Shown here: positions 31,358-40,591 of the stretch, piece by piece
How the letters are laid out: each line of letters begins with the position of its first letter
Numbering within the stretch: position 1 is the stretch's first letter
Assembly (NCBI GenBank): GCA_905221035.1
Contig: CAJNBP010000011.1
Span: forward strand, 1-57,703
Source of the DNA: a bacterium
GTDB taxonomy: Bacteria > Bacillota > Bacilli > Lactobacillales > Streptococcaceae
DNA: 57,703 nucleotides
Direction: 5' to 3'
The notes under the pieces: model-generated
Told to the model about the DNA's origin: nothing
The model's input: the letters and a program-made list of their open reading frames with translations, nothing else
The model's database searches: none
Position numbers and translations under genes: made by a program

Positions 31358-31358
31358 C

Positions 31359-34067
31359 ATGATCAAGCGAAAAACTTATTGGAAGGACTTAATTCAGTCC
31401 TTCACAGGCTCCAAGGGGCGTTTTTTATCCATCTTGACCTTGATGATGTTGGGATCTTTAGCCTTAGTAGGTCTCAAAGTGACTAGTCCCAATATGGAGG
31501 CGACCGCCAATGCTTATTTCACAACTGCTAAAACCTTGGATTTGGCAGTCATGTCTAACTATGGTTTGGATCAAGCAGATCAAGAAGAACTAGAACAGAC
31601 GCAGGGTGCAGAGGTTGAATTTGGCTACTTGACAGATGTGACCATGGCTAATGGGCAGGATGCTATTCGGCTGTATTCCAAACCAGAGCGAATTTCAACC
31701 TTTCAGCTAAGAGAGGGCCGACTTCCTCAGTCAGACCAGGAAATCGCTTTGGCAAGTCATCTGCAGAGTCAATATAGCGTGGGACAGGAGATTAGTTTTA
31801 AAGAAAAAGAAGGCAGTCATTCCTCTTTAAAAGACCATACTTTTACCATTACTGGTTTTGTGGATTCGGCTGAAATCCTCTCCCAGCGGGATATGGGCTA
31901 TGCAGGAAGCGGAAGCGGGACTCTGACAGCCTACGGGGTGATTTTACCTAGCCAGTTTGATCAGAAAGTCTACAATATAGCTCGTTTGAAATATCAAGAT
32001 TTAGCAGGTTTAAATGCTTTTTCATCAGCTTATGAAGAAAAATCCAAGCAACATCAGGAATACCTTGAACAAGCTTTATCAGATAATGGCAAGGCACGTC
32101 TGCAACTTTTGAAAAAAGAAGGCCAAGAATCTATCGATAAGGGGCAAGAGACCCTTAATAAGGCTCAGGCTAATTTGCAGGAAGGCAAGCGTCGTTTAGC
32201 AGCTGCTCAAGCTCGTTTACAGGCTCAGGAAAGTCAACTAGCCTTGCTCCCTCAAGCTCAGAGAGAGCAGGCCAGTGCTCAACTTACCCAAGCCAAGCAG
32301 GAATTGGACAAGGAAGAAGATAAACTAAAGCAAGCTGAACAAAATTTAGCCCAAGAAAAGGAAAAATTAGAAAAACACCAGCAAGTCTTGGATGATTTGG
32401 CTGAGCCCAAGTATCAGGTCTATAATCGTCAGACCATGCCAGGTGGTCAGGGCTATCTCATGTACAGCAATGCTTCAGCCAGTATTCGGGCAGTGGGCAA
32501 TATCTTTCCTGTAGTGCTTTATGCCGTAGCAGCTATGGTGACCTTAACAACTATGACTCGTTTTGTGGATGAAGAGCGAACTCATGCAGGGATTTTTAAG
32601 GCCTTGGGCTATCGCAGTAAGGATATTATCGTCAAGTTTCTCCTTTATGGACTAGTAGCTGGGACTGTAGGAACGGCTCTAGGTAGTATACTTGGTCATT
32701 ATTTGCTAGCCAGTGTAATTTCAAGTGTCATTACAAAAGGCATGGTGGTGGGAGAAACCCAGATTCACTTCTATTGTAGCTATAGTTTACTAGCTCTTGG
32801 TTTGAGTTGGTTGGCGAGTGTGTTACCAGCCTACTTGGTAGCTCGTAGGGAACTTCATGACGAAGCAGCTCAGCTTTTACTGCCTAAACCACCTGTTAAA
32901 GGAGCTAAAATCTTACTGGAGCGCATCGGTTTTATCTGGCGTCGTCTCAGTTTTACCCATAAGGTCACAGCTCGCAATATCTTTCGTTATAAGCAACGAA
33001 TGTTGATGACAATCTTTGGTGTGGCTGGTTCAGTCGCTCTGCTCTTTGCCGGTTTGGGCATCCAATCCTCTGTAGCAGGAGTTCCGTCTAGACAGTTTCA
33101 ACAAATCCAACAGTATCAGATGATTGTCTCTGAAAATCCTAGTGCGACCAATCAAGACAAGGCAGAGTTGGAAGAAGTGTTGAAAGGGCAGGATATTCAA
33201 GACTACCAGAAAATCTATTCTAAAACGTTAGACAAGGATTTCAAAGGCAAGGCTGGTCTTCAGACCATTACCCTTATGATGACAGATAAGGAAGATTTGA
33301 CTCCCTTTATCCATCTGCAAAATCATCAGCAGGAGCTGACATTAAAAGATGGGGTCGTTATTACAGCTAAACTAGCTCACCTGGCAGGTGTTAAGGTTGG
33401 GCAGACTCTAGAAATTGAAGGTAAGAAGCTAAAGGTAGCCGCTATTGCTGAGAACTACGTTGGTCACTTTATTTATATGAGTCAAGCTAGCTATGAGCAA
33501 ATTTACGGACAGCTACCCCAAGCCAACACTTATCTGGTTTCGTTAAGGGATACCAGTGCTACTAGTATCGAAAGGCCGGCAGGTTTGCTGATGAATCAAG
33601 CTGCGGTGTCCAGCGTCGTCCAAAATGCTTCAGCCATTCGACTCTTTGACTCGGTCGCAAGTTCACTCAATCAGACCATGACCATCTTGGTCATCGTATC
33701 GGTTCTATTGGCTATTGTTATCCTTTACAATCTGACCAATATCAACGTGGCTGAGAGAATCCGTGAACTCTCTACTATCAAGGTTCTCGGATTTCATAAT
33801 AAGGAAGTCACCCTTTATATTTACCGTGAGACGATTGTCTTGTCTCTTGTGGGAATCGTACTTGGTCTGCTCTCAGGTTTCTATTTACACCAATTTTTGA
33901 TTCAAATGATTTCGCCTGCGACTATTCTCTTTTATCCGCAGGTAGGCTGGGAAGTTTATGTAATCCCAGTGGCAGCAGTAGGCACCATTTTGACCCTACT
34001 TGGTTTCTTTGTCAATCATCATCTGAGAAAGGTTGACATGCTTGAAGCTTTGAAATCTGTAGAGTAA
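31359..34067 (+). CDS. FtsX-like ABC permease with long extracellular coiled coil
   Basis: This 902-residue protein has a first membrane helix near residues 20-42. A large extracellular part follows, with a Gln/Glu/Ala-rich coiled coil at about residues 245-345 (heptads in KAQANLQEGKRRLAAAQARL). Then come three membrane helices of the first FtsX unit (about 375-495), another helix near 548-568, a MacB-like periplasmic domain, and the second FtsX unit (about 780-895). This double-FtsX layout is a full mechanotransmitter-type permease in one chain. The cargo is unknown. It is an operon with the preceding ATPase and has no adjacent sensor kinase. A BOX overlaps its stop codon. Confidence 0.88.
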   Translation: MIKRKTYWKDLIQSFTGSKGRFLSILTLMMLGSLALVGLKVTSPNMEATANAYFTTAKTLDLAVMSNYGLDQADQEELEQTQGAEVEFGYLTDVTMANGQDAIRLYSKPERISTFQLREGRLPQSDQEIALASHLQSQYSVGQEISFKEKEGSHSSLKDHTFTITGFVDSAEILSQRDMGYAGSGSGTLTAYGVILPSQFDQKVYNIARLKYQDLAGLNAFSSAYEEKSKQHQEYLEQALSDNGKARLQLLKKEGQESIDKGQETLNKAQANLQEGKRRLAAAQARLQAQESQLALLPQAQREQASAQLTQAKQELDKEEDKLKQAEQNLAQEKEKLEKHQQVLDDLAEPKYQVYNRQTMPGGQGYLMYSNASASIRAVGNIFPVVLYAVAAMVTLTTMTRFVDEERTHAGIFKALGYRSKDIIVKFLLYGLVAGTVGTALGSILGHYLLASVISSVITKGMVVGETQIHFYCSYSLLALGLSWLASVLPAYLVARRELHDEAAQLLLPKPPVKGAKILLERIGFIWRRLSFTHKVTARNIFRYKQRMLMTIFGVAGSVALLFAGLGIQSSVAGVPSRQFQQIQQYQMIVSENPSATNQDKAELEEVLKGQDIQDYQKIYSKTLDKDFKGKAGLQTITLMMTDKEDLTPFIHLQNHQQELTLKDGVVITAKLAHLAGVKVGQTLEIEGKKLKVAAIAENYVGHFIYMSQASYEQIYGQLPQANTYLVSLRDTSATSIERPAGLLMNQAAVSSVVQNASAIRLFDSVASSLNQTMTILVIVSVLLAIVILYNLTNINVAERIRELSTIKVLGFHNKEVTLYIYRETIVLSLVGIVLGLLSGFYLHQFLIQMISPATILFYPQVGWEVYVIPVAAVGTILTLLGFFVNHHLRKVDMLEALKSVE

Positions 34068-34154
34068 TACTCTTTGAAAATCTCTTCAAACCACGTCAGC
34101 TTCACCTTGCCGTGGCTAGATTCCTAGTTTGCTCTTTGATTTTCATTGAGTATA
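34066..34154 (+). repeat. Short BOX element overlapping the permease stop codon
   Basis: Begins aatactctttgaaaatc and ends ttttcattgagtata; the internal part is reduced to boxA and boxC with a deletion (ccttgccgtggctagattcc). It starts within the TAA of the FtsX-like permease gene. Confidence 0.88.
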
Positions 34155-34198
34155 AGGTGGTTGTTTTTAGCTGATTGAACTTATAATTACTTGTAAAC

Positions 34199-34250
34199 AA
34201 AAATCCTCCGTTTCAAAGAGCAGGAAACTCTTTGTGACAGAGGATTTTTT
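34199..34250. terminator. Bidirectional terminator between the exporter operon and tpx
   Basis: Long imperfect stem: aaatcctc and tttcaaagag pair with ctctttgtga and gaggattt, with A-run and T-run on both sides. It ends both the plus-strand exporter operon and the minus-strand tpx gene, whose stop codon is at 34251. Confidence 0.85.
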
Positions 34251-34742
34251 CTATAGGGCTTTAGCTGCTGCAATTGCGGCTTCGAAGTTTGGTTCAGAGT
34301 TGATATTGTCCACGTATTCAACGTAGCGAATAGTATTGTCAGTATCGAGGACAAAGACTGCGCGTGCCAATAGGTGCCATTCATTGATTAAGAGAGCATA
34401 ATCATGTCCAAAGGAATGGTCGAAATAGTCTGAGAGCATGATGGCATTTTCAATTCCCTCAGCACCACACCAACGTTTTTGGGCAAATGGTAGGTCCATA
34501 GAAACAGTCAATACGACCGTATTGTCCAGTCCAGCCAGTTCTTCATTAAAACGACGTGTTTGAGTTGAGCAGATACCTGTATCGATAGAAGGCACGACAC
34601 TCAAGACTTTTTTCTTACCATCAAAATCAGATAGAGATTTTTTAGAAAGATCTGTTGTAGTGAGTGAAAAATCAAGTGCCTTGTCGCCGACTTGTAGTTG
34701 TTTACCTGTAAAGCTCACAGGATTTCCGAGGAAAGTTACCAT
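34251..34742 (-). CDS. tpx: Thiol peroxidase (lipid hydroperoxide peroxidase)
   Basis: This 163-residue Tpx-type peroxiredoxin (also called PsaD) detoxifies hydroperoxides. The peroxidatic Cys58 is in [12 protein letters not shown] and the resolving Cys92 in [11 protein letters not shown]. The start is the ATG at 34742 behind ggagtatctt; the frame is open about 56 codons further upstream, but that part covers the psa terminator hairpin. It lies downstream of psaBCA on the same strand, separated by a BOX and a terminator. Confidence 0.95.
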   Translation of the reverse strand: MVTFLGNPVSFTGKQLQVGDKALDFSLTTTDLSKKSLSDFDGKKKVLSVVPSIDTGICSTQTRRFNEELAGLDNTVVLTVSMDLPFAQKRWCGAEGIENAIMLSDYFDHSFGHDYALLINEWHLLARAVFVLDTDNTIRYVEYVDNINSEPNFEAAIAAAKAL

Positions 34743-34823
34743 AAGATACTCCAATCTTTTTTCTTCCATTTTAGCTGAAACAGTCAGAATTTTCCAATGA
34801 TTTGACTGGAAATGTGGGCATAG

Positions 34824-34859
34824 AAAAAACGTCATCTCACGTGTGAGAATGACGTTTTT
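34824..34859. terminator. Terminator between psaA and tpx
   Basis: Near-perfect stem aaaacgtcatctcac / gtgagaatgacgtttt with A- and T-runs on either side, so it can act in both directions. It separates psaBCA transcripts from tpx. Confidence 0.82.
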
Positions 34860-34867
34860 CAGAGGTT

Positions 34868-34982
34868 TATACTCAATGAAAATCAAAGAGCAAACCAGGA
34901 AGCTAGCCACAGGTTGCTCAAAGCACTGCTTTGAGGTTGCAGATAAAGCTGACGTGGTTTGAATTTGATTTTTGAAGAGTAT
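34868..34982 (-). repeat. BOX element between psaA and its terminator
   Basis: Reverse-oriented BOX from tatactcaatgaaaatc to ttgatttttgaagagtat, with a partial boxB (gctcaaagcactgctttgag). It abuts the psaA stop codon, so it is part of the psa operon's 3' untranslated RNA. Confidence 0.92.
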
Positions 34983-35911
34983 TATTTTGCCAATCCTTCA
35001 GCAATCTTGTCAAGGTTGTATTTCATCATGTTATAGTAGCTGTCACCTTCTTTACCTTGTTCTGCGATAGAGTCAGTAAAGATTTGTGCGTAGATTGGGA
35101 TGTTTGTGTCTTGAGAAACAGTTTTCATTGGACGGTCATCCACACTTGATTCTACAAAGAGTGAAGGAGTTTTTGTTTGGCGAAGTTTTTCAACCAAGGT
35201 CTTGATTTGGTCAGGAGTTCCTTCTTCTTCAGTGTTGATTTCCCAGATGTAGGCACTTGGGACACCATAGGCTTTAGAGAAGTATTTGAAGCATCCTTCG
35301 CTGGTTACGATGAGTTTTTTCTCAGCAGGAATGTTGTTAAATTTCTCTTTAGCTTCCTTATCAAGCTTATCTAGTTTTTCAGTATATTCTTTGAGATTTT
35401 TTTCGTAGAATTCCTTATTGCTAGGGTCTTTAGCGCTCAATTGTTTTGCGATATTTTTAGCAAAAATCATACCGTTTTCAAGGTTAAGCCAAGCGTGTGG
35501 GTCTTCTTTGCCTTTTTCGTTTTGGCCTTCAAGGTAGATAACATCAACACCTTCGCTGACTGCAAAGTAATCTTTGTTTTCAGTTTTCTTGGCATTTTCT
35601 ACCAATTTTGTAAACCAAGCATTGCCACCTGTTTCAAGGTTGATACCGTTATAGAAAATCAAATCAGCTTGAGAAGTTTTCTTAACGTCTTCAGGAAGTG
35701 GTTCGTATTCGTGTGGGTCTTGACCAACAGGAACGATACTGTGAAGATCAATCTTGTCACCAGCAATATTTTTAGTAATATCAGCGATGATTGAGTTTGT
35801 AGCAACAACTTTTAGTTTTTGACCAGAAGCTGCATCTTTTTTTCCGCTAGCACATGCTACAAGAGCAATGACGGAAAGAAAGAGAACGAGTAATGTACCT
35901 AATTTTTTCAT
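34982..35911 (-). CDS. psaA: Manganese ABC transporter, binding lipoprotein PsaA
   Basis: This 309-residue cluster A-I binding protein delivers Mn2+ to PsaBC and is a known surface antigen. The lipobox LVAC puts Cys at residue 20. Metal ligand His67 is seen in GQDPHEYEP, the second His in KEDPHAWLN, and Glu and Asp in the expected C-terminal segments. The ATG at 35911 follows ggaggatcta; four extra upstream codons have no support. Compared with the pneumococcal protein I remember, there are about a dozen substitutions, more than is usual within S. pneumoniae. Confidence 0.96.
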   Translation of the reverse strand: MKKLGTLLVLFLSVIALVACASGKKDAASGQKLKVVATNSIIADITKNIAGDKIDLHSIVPVGQDPHEYEPLPEDVKKTSQADLIFYNGINLETGGNAWFTKLVENAKKTENKDYFAVSEGVDVIYLEGQNEKGKEDPHAWLNLENGMIFAKNIAKQLSAKDPSNKEFYEKNLKEYTEKLDKLDKEAKEKFNNIPAEKKLIVTSEGCFKYFSKAYGVPSAYIWEINTEEEGTPDQIKTLVEKLRQTKTPSLFVESSVDDRPMKTVSQDTNIPIYAQIFTDSIAEQGKEGDSYYNMMKYNLDKIAEGLAK

Positions 35912-35942
35912 TAGATCCTCCAATTTATTGGGGTTTTGCCCC

Positions 35943-36791
35943 TTATTTTAACAAATGTTTATTTTTCAGTTTCAAATATCGTTGTTTTGGAGCGATAAAG
36001 AAGCTAATGAGAAAGAAACTAGCAGCTGTGAGCACGATACTAGAACCTGCCGCAACGTTAAAGCTATAGCCGATAAAGAGTCCCAAAACTGAAGCTGTCG
36101 CTCCAAAGGTTGAGGAAAGGAAAATCATGCTTTTTAGGCTATTAGCATACAGATAAGCAGTTGCAGCTGGGGTAATCAGCATGGCTACAATCAGGATAGT
36201 TCCGACACTTTGCATGGCGGTCACAGACACGAGAGTTAGGAGCACCATGAGTAAGTAGTGATAGAAATTGACAGGCATTCCCATGGCTTTAGCCAAGAGT
36301 TCATCAAAGGAAGTTATCAAGAGTTGCTTGAAGAAAATCCAGATTAACAAGAGAATGGCTGCTCCTACACCCATAGTAATAAACATATCTGTGTCTTGGA
36401 CGGCTAGGATATTACCAAAAAGAATATGGAAAAGGTCAGTTGAACTTTTAGCGACACTAATCAAGATGATACCGAGGGCTAAGAAAGAAGAAAAGGTAAT
36501 GCCGATGGCGGTATCGCTTTTGATAATCGAGTTTCCCTTGATGTAGGTAATGATGATGGCAGCTAGTAGTCCAAATACAATGGCTCCGATAAAGAAATCA
36601 AGGCCCAAGATAAAGGAGAGGGCTACACCAGGCAAGACAGCATGTGAAATGGCATCTCCCATGAGTGACATCCCGCGTAGGATGATGAAACAACCTACAG
36701 CTCCAGCTACGACCCCGATGACAATGGCTGTTATCAAGGCATTTTGTAAGAAATGGAATTTTTGCAATCCATCGATAAATTCTGCAATCAT
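35943..36791 (-). CDS. psaC: Manganese ABC transporter permease PsaC
   Basis: This 282-residue ABC-3 family permease has eight or nine hydrophobic segments and the family signature [20 protein letters not shown] near residues 46-66. It overlaps psaB by four bases (ATGA) and precedes psaA by 31 bases. It forms the Mn2+ channel. Confidence 0.95.
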   Translation of the reverse strand: MIAEFIDGLQKFHFLQNALITAIVIGVVAGAVGCFIILRGMSLMGDAISHAVLPGVALSFILGLDFFIGAIVFGLLAAIIITYIKGNSIIKSDTAIGITFSSFLALGIILISVAKSSTDLFHILFGNILAVQDTDMFITMGVGAAILLLIWIFFKQLLITSFDELLAKAMGMPVNFYHYLLMVLLTLVSVTAMQSVGTILIVAMLITPAATAYLYANSLKSMIFLSSTFGATASVLGLFIGYSFNVAAGSSIVLTAASFFLISFFIAPKQRYLKLKNKHLLK

Positions 36792-37510
36792 AGGTCACCT
36801 CCATTGAAAAAGAGTCGATTACCGTAAGCTTCTTTGAGATTGGCTTCGGTAAAGGTTTCTTTGGTTGGACCAAAGGCAATCACTTCTCGATTGACAAGCA
36901 AGACTTGATCGAAGTAGTGGGGAACCTTGCTGAGATCGTGGTGGACGATGAGAACCGTCTTACCAGCTTTTTTCAGATCTCTCAGCGTATTCATGATGAT
37001 TTCCTCACTGACTGAGTCAATCCCAACAAAGGGTTCATCCAAGAGGATATAGTCAGCTTCCTGCACCAAACATCTGGCAATCAAGACCCGCTGGAATTGA
37101 CCTCCAGACAGTTGACTGATTTGACGTTCAGCGTAGTCAGCTAGACCGACAATTTCAAGGGCCTCTTGCACTTTCTTCCAATGTTTAGCATTTAAACTTC
37201 GAAAGAGGGGGATAGAGGGAAAGAGTCCTAACGAGACACATTCCTTGACCTTGATGGGAAAGTTGTAGTCGATATTGATTTTTTGTTCGACATAGGCGAT
37301 TCGATGTAAGGATTTTTTCACTTCCTTGTCATCGAGAAATGCCTGACCTTGATGTGGGATAATTCCCAGCATCCCTTTTAATAATGTTGATTTCCCAGCA
37401 CCGTTTGGACCAATGATACCGGTAATTGTTGGTCCATGGAGCACTAGTGAAATATCCTTAAGTGCCAACGTTTCTTTGTAGGAGACACTGAGGTTTTCGA
37501 TACGTATCAT
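36788..37510 (-). CDS. psaB: Manganese ABC transporter ATP-binding protein PsaB
   Basis: This 240-residue ATPase has Walker [10 protein letters not shown], signature LSGGQFQR, Walker [13 protein letters not shown] and the switch His in VHHD. The start is the ATG at 37510 behind caggaggaatacaagttt; the longer frame covers the promoter. It is first in psaBCA and is expressed from the PsaR-type promoter just upstream. Confidence 0.95.
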   Translation of the reverse strand: MIRIENLSVSYKETLALKDISLVLHGPTITGIIGPNGAGKSTLLKGMLGIIPHQGQAFLDDKEVKKSLHRIAYVEQKINIDYNFPIKVKECVSLGLFPSIPLFRSLNAKHWKKVQEALEIVGLADYAERQISQLSGGQFQRVLIARCLVQEADYILLDEPFVGIDSVSEEIIMNTLRDLKKAGKTVLIVHHDLSKVPHYFDQVLLVNREVIAFGPTKETFTEANLKEAYGNRLFFNGGDL

Positions 37511-37534
37511 AAACTTGTATTCCTCCTGTCTCTT

Positions 37535-37570
37535 AATATACATTAAAAAAAAAATTAAGTCAAGTTAATT
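37535..37570 (-). promoter_or_regulatory. psaBCA promoter with DtxR/PsaR-type operator
   Basis: Read on the minus strand: -35 TTGACT (37558-37563), 17-bp spacer with a ten-base T run, -10 TATATT (37535-37540). The palindrome AATTAAGTCAAGTTAATT (37553-37570) covers the -35, the arrangement expected for Mn2+-dependent repression by PsaR (encoded at 49936-50586). The operator assignment rests on position and on knowledge of the family. Confidence 0.8.
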
Positions 37571-37686
37571 TTTCAAAAAATTAAAATAATAACTGAAAAT
37601 ACTAGGAAACCTCAGTTCATTTTTAATTGCATTCCCAGGTAATTTTTGTTAAGCTAAAAGCAAGTACAAATGAAAGCGAGAACAAG

Positions 37687-39579
37687 ATGACACGTTATCA
37701 AGATGATTTTTATGATGCAATCAATGGAGAATGGCAGAAGACTGCTGAAATCCCAGCAGATAAGTCTCAAACGGGAGGTTTTGTTGATTTAGACCAGGAA
37801 ATTGAAGATCTGATGCTGGCGACAACAGACAAGTGGTTGGCAGGAGAAGAGGTGCCTGAGGATGCTATCTTGGCAAACTTTGTCAAATACCACTGCCTAG
37901 TTCGTGATTTTGACAAGAGAGAAGCTGACGGTATCACACCTGTTTTGCCTCTTCTTAAAGAATTCCAAGAATTGGAGACTTTTACGGATTTCACTGCTAA
38001 ACTAGCAGAGTTTGAGCTTGCTGGCAAACCTAACTTCCTCCCTTTTGGTGTATCGCCAGACTTTATGGATGCCAGAATCAATGTTCTATGGGCCAGTGCT
38101 CCAAGCACAATCTTGCCAGATACGACCTACTATGCAGAAGACCATCCTCAACGCGAAGAGCTATTGACTTTGTGGAAAGAAACCAGTACCAATCTCCTCA
38201 AGGCTTATGATTTCTCTGATGAAGAAATTGAAGACTTGCTAGAGAAAAGATTAGAATTGGACCGTCGAGTAGCGGCAGTGGTGCTTTCTAATGAAGAAAG
38301 TTCAGAATATGCTAAACTCTACCATCCATATTCTTATGAAGATTTCAAAAAATTCGCGCCTGCCCTACCTTTTGATGACTTCTTCCAAGCAGTTCTTGGA
38401 CAAGTGCCAGACAAGGTTATCGTAGACGAGGAACGTTTCTGGCAAGCAGCAGAGCAATTCTATAGTGAAGAAGCCTGGCCTCTCCTCAAGGCAACCTTGA
38501 TTTTAAGTGTTGTCAATCTTTCAACCAGCTATTTAACAGAAGAAATCCGTGTCTTGTCAGGTGCCTACAGTCGTGCGCTTTCTGGAGTTCCAGAAGCTAA
38601 AGATAAGGTTAAGGCAGCCTACCAGCTAGCACAAGGCCCATTCAAGCAAGCCTTGGGGCTTTGGTATGCCCATGAAAAATTCTCCCCAGAAGCCAAGGCG
38701 GACGTGGAGAAAAAAGTGGCAACCATGATAGATGTCTATAAGGAACGCTTGGCCAAAAATGACTGGCTGACTCCTGAAACTCGTGACAAGGCCATTGTCA
38801 AACTCAATGTCATCAAGCCTTATATCGGTTACCCAGAAGAATTGCCAGAACGCTACAAGGACAAGGTAGTGGATGAAACGGCTAGCCTTTTTGACAATGC
38901 TCTTGCCTTTGCGTGTGTGGAAATCAAACATAGTTGGAGCAAGTGGAACCAGCCTGTAGACTACAAAGAATGGGGCATGCCCGCTCATATGGTCAATGCT
39001 TACTACAATCCACAGAAGAACCTGATTGTCTTCCCAGCAGCTATTTTACAGGCACCTTTCTATGACTTGCATCAGTCATCTTCTGCTAACTACGGTGGGA
39101 TTGGGGCAGTTATTGCTCATGAAATTTCCCACGCTTTTGATACCAACGGAGCTTCCTTTGATGAAAATGGTAGCCTCAAGGATTGGTGGACAGAGAGCGA
39201 CTACGCTGCCTTCAAGGAGAAAACACAAAAAGTTATCGACCAGTTTGATGGGCAGGATTCTTATGGTGCAACTATCAACGGTAAATTGACTGTGTCAGAA
39301 AACGTGGCGGACTTGGGAGGGATCGCTGCAGCGCTTGAAGCAGCTAAGAGAGAACCAGACTTCTCAGCAAAAGAATTCTTCTACAACTTCGGTCGCATCT
39401 GGCGCATGAAAGGTCGTCCAGAATTTATGAAACTTTTGGCTAGCGTCGATGTACACGCACCAGCCAAACTCCGTGTCAATGTGCAAGTGCCAAACTTCGA
39501 TGATTTCTTTACAACCTATGATGTCAAAGAAGGAGACGGTATGTGGCGTTCACCAGAAGAGCGCGTGATTATTTGGTAA
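37687..39579 (+). CDS. pepO: Endopeptidase PepO (neprilysin family, M13)
   Basis: This 630-residue zinc metallopeptidase has zinc ligands in HEISHAFD and the third ligand Glu in ENVADLGG, plus the substrate-binding NAYYNP. No signal peptide is visible, although pneumococcal PepO is also reported on the surface. The ATG at 37687 gives the normal N-terminus (MTRYQDDFYDAINGEW); the frame is open 20 codons earlier. Transcription diverges from psaBCA. Confidence 0.95.
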   Translation: MTRYQDDFYDAINGEWQKTAEIPADKSQTGGFVDLDQEIEDLMLATTDKWLAGEEVPEDAILANFVKYHCLVRDFDKREADGITPVLPLLKEFQELETFTDFTAKLAEFELAGKPNFLPFGVSPDFMDARINVLWASAPSTILPDTTYYAEDHPQREELLTLWKETSTNLLKAYDFSDEEIEDLLEKRLELDRRVAAVVLSNEESSEYAKLYHPYSYEDFKKFAPALPFDDFFQAVLGQVPDKVIVDEERFWQAAEQFYSEEAWPLLKATLILSVVNLSTSYLTEEIRVLSGAYSRALSGVPEAKDKVKAAYQLAQGPFKQALGLWYAHEKFSPEAKADVEKKVATMIDVYKERLAKNDWLTPETRDKAIVKLNVIKPYIGYPEELPERYKDKVVDETASLFDNALAFACVEIKHSWSKWNQPVDYKEWGMPAHMVNAYYNPQKNLIVFPAAILQAPFYDLHQSSSANYGGIGAVIAHEISHAFDTNGASFDENGSLKDWWTESDYAAFKEKTQKVIDQFDGQDSYGATINGKLTVSENVADLGGIAAALEAAKREPDFSAKEFFYNFGRIWRMKGRPEFMKLLASVDVHAPAKLRVNVQVPNFDDFFTTYDVKEGDGMWRSPEERVIIW

Positions 39580-39624
39580 TGCAAAGAGGCAGGTAAAACT
39601 CCGATAATTACACCTTCCCTATCT

Positions 39625-39677
39625 ATGTACACCCTAAAAAGTTAGATAGAAAAATCTAGCTTTTGGGGTGTAGTTCA
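39625..39677 (-). mobile_element. Solo IS3-family end (hairpin), also pepO terminator
   Basis: The stem CACCCTAAAAAGTTAGA / TCTAGCTTTTGGGGTG, with its complement ending in TGAACTACACCCC, is the left-end hairpin of the IS3-family element seen intact at 57360-57411. No transposase follows, so this is a remnant, in reverse orientation. It now lies where pepO needs a terminator. It also marks the left edge of the inserted recombinase/LPXTG block. Confidence 0.7.
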
Positions 39678-39761
39678 TAGGGATTATGAAATTGAAGTCT
39701 TTTCTTATTTTAAAATCCATAGTAAAATATCCCTCTGTATCAAGATAACAGGAGGATTTTT

Positions 39762-40403
39762 ATGTCTCAAAAGACTATCAACATAGGCTACGCCCGTGTA
39801 TCTACTCATAAGCAAGACCTAGGATTGAAAGTGCAAATCGAAGCTCTCAAACATTGCGATAAACTTTTTATAGAAAAGGAATCTGGTGCAAATAACACTC
39901 GTCCTGAACTCACAAAAGCCTTAAAACTGGCCTCTGACTTTTCGAAAGATGGCAAGGAGGTTACTTTCACTATCTATAAGTTAGATAGACTGACTCGATC
40001 TATGTTTAAGCTACTAGAACTTATTGAACTATTTAATGAATCTAATATTCATCTAGTCAGTTTGCATGAAAAACTAGAAACAGATTCTCTTATCGGCAGG
40101 TTACTTTGCATTATTTTAGGATTTGTGGCAGAAAATGAGCTGGAAAATCTGAGGTTTCGCACAAAAGAAGGACTTCGAAAAGCTAAGGAAAATGGTGTTA
40201 GATTAGGAGCAAAACGGATTTCAAAAGAAAAGGAGGAGCGGATACTTAACAAATATCTACATTCAAATATAAGCATACGTAATATTGCAAAAGCTGAACA
40301 AATTTCTACATCAACCCTATATAAAGTGTTAGAACGCAATAAAGTGGCGAACAATCGTCAAAAAAAACGGAAAATCATTGCTAAAAACAGGGGAAAATGG
40401 TAG
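39762..40403 (+). CDS. Small serine recombinase (resolvase/invertase family)
   Basis: This 213-residue protein has the full resolvase/invertase catalytic domain. The nucleophile Ser14 is in GYARVSTHKQD, with the conserved Arg segments YKLDRLTRS and RTKEGLRKAKENG. A C-terminal helix-turn-helix follows (ISIRNIAKAEQISTSTLYKVL), as in Hin/Gin invertases and Tn3 resolvases. Length fits both. The last 25 residues are very basic. It follows caggaggattttt. Two 30-bp palindromes with opposite orientation lie just downstream (40420-40449 and 40527-40556) and are its likely sites. The LPXTG surface gene comes next, so it may control that gene by inversion. Confidence 0.88.
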   Translation: MSQKTINIGYARVSTHKQDLGLKVQIEALKHCDKLFIEKESGANNTRPELTKALKLASDFSKDGKEVTFTIYKLDRLTRSMFKLLELIELFNESNIHLVSLHEKLETDSLIGRLLCIILGFVAENELENLRFRTKEGLRKAKENGVRLGAKRISKEKEERILNKYLHSNISIRNIAKAEQISTSTLYKVLERNKVANNRQKKRKIIAKNRGKW

Positions 40404-40419
40404 AATGAGGCTGTAAATT

Positions 40420-40449
40420 TGTTTCGATTAACGACCGTTTGATGAAACA
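40420..40449 (+). repeat. Recombinase site 1 (30-bp imperfect palindrome)
   Basis: Ends TGTTTC and GAAACA; core TAACGACCGTT at 40429-40439 with the central dinucleotide AC. Positions 1-6, 11-14, 17-20 and 25-30 are symmetrical, as in serine-recombinase crossover sites. Confidence 0.72.
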
Positions 40450-40472
40450 TTCAAAATAAGAATATAAATATT

Positions 40473-40525
40473 AAAAAAATGCGAGTTTAACAGTGTTTTT
40501 AACCTGTATTAGACTGGCATTTTTT
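40473..40525. terminator. Hairpin inside the candidate invertible segment
   Basis: Arms aaaaaatgc (about 40474-40482) and gcatttttt (40517-40525), with inner pairs acag/ctgt and agt/act. The A-run and T-run on opposite sides would let it terminate transcription in either direction. It would keep this property after inversion. Confidence 0.6.
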
Positions 40526-40526
40526 G

Positions 40527-40556
40527 TGTATCGTTTAACGGTCGTTACGCGATACA
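40527..40556 (-). repeat. Recombinase site 2 (30-bp imperfect palindrome, inverted)
   Basis: Ends TGTATCG and CGATACA; it contains AACGGTCGTTA (40537-40547), the exact reverse complement of the site 1 core, so its central dinucleotide reads GT on the plus strand. It is thus in opposite orientation to site 1, with 77 bp between them. Confidence 0.72.
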
Positions 40557-40591
40557 TTTAGTTCCTTATCTCTAAAGGAGATAGCTAGCTT

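Noticed and set aside
34743..34910. Upstream extension of the tpx frame
   Set aside because: It covers the psa terminator hairpin and the BOX edge; the ATG at 34742 has a good ribosome site and gives the standard length.
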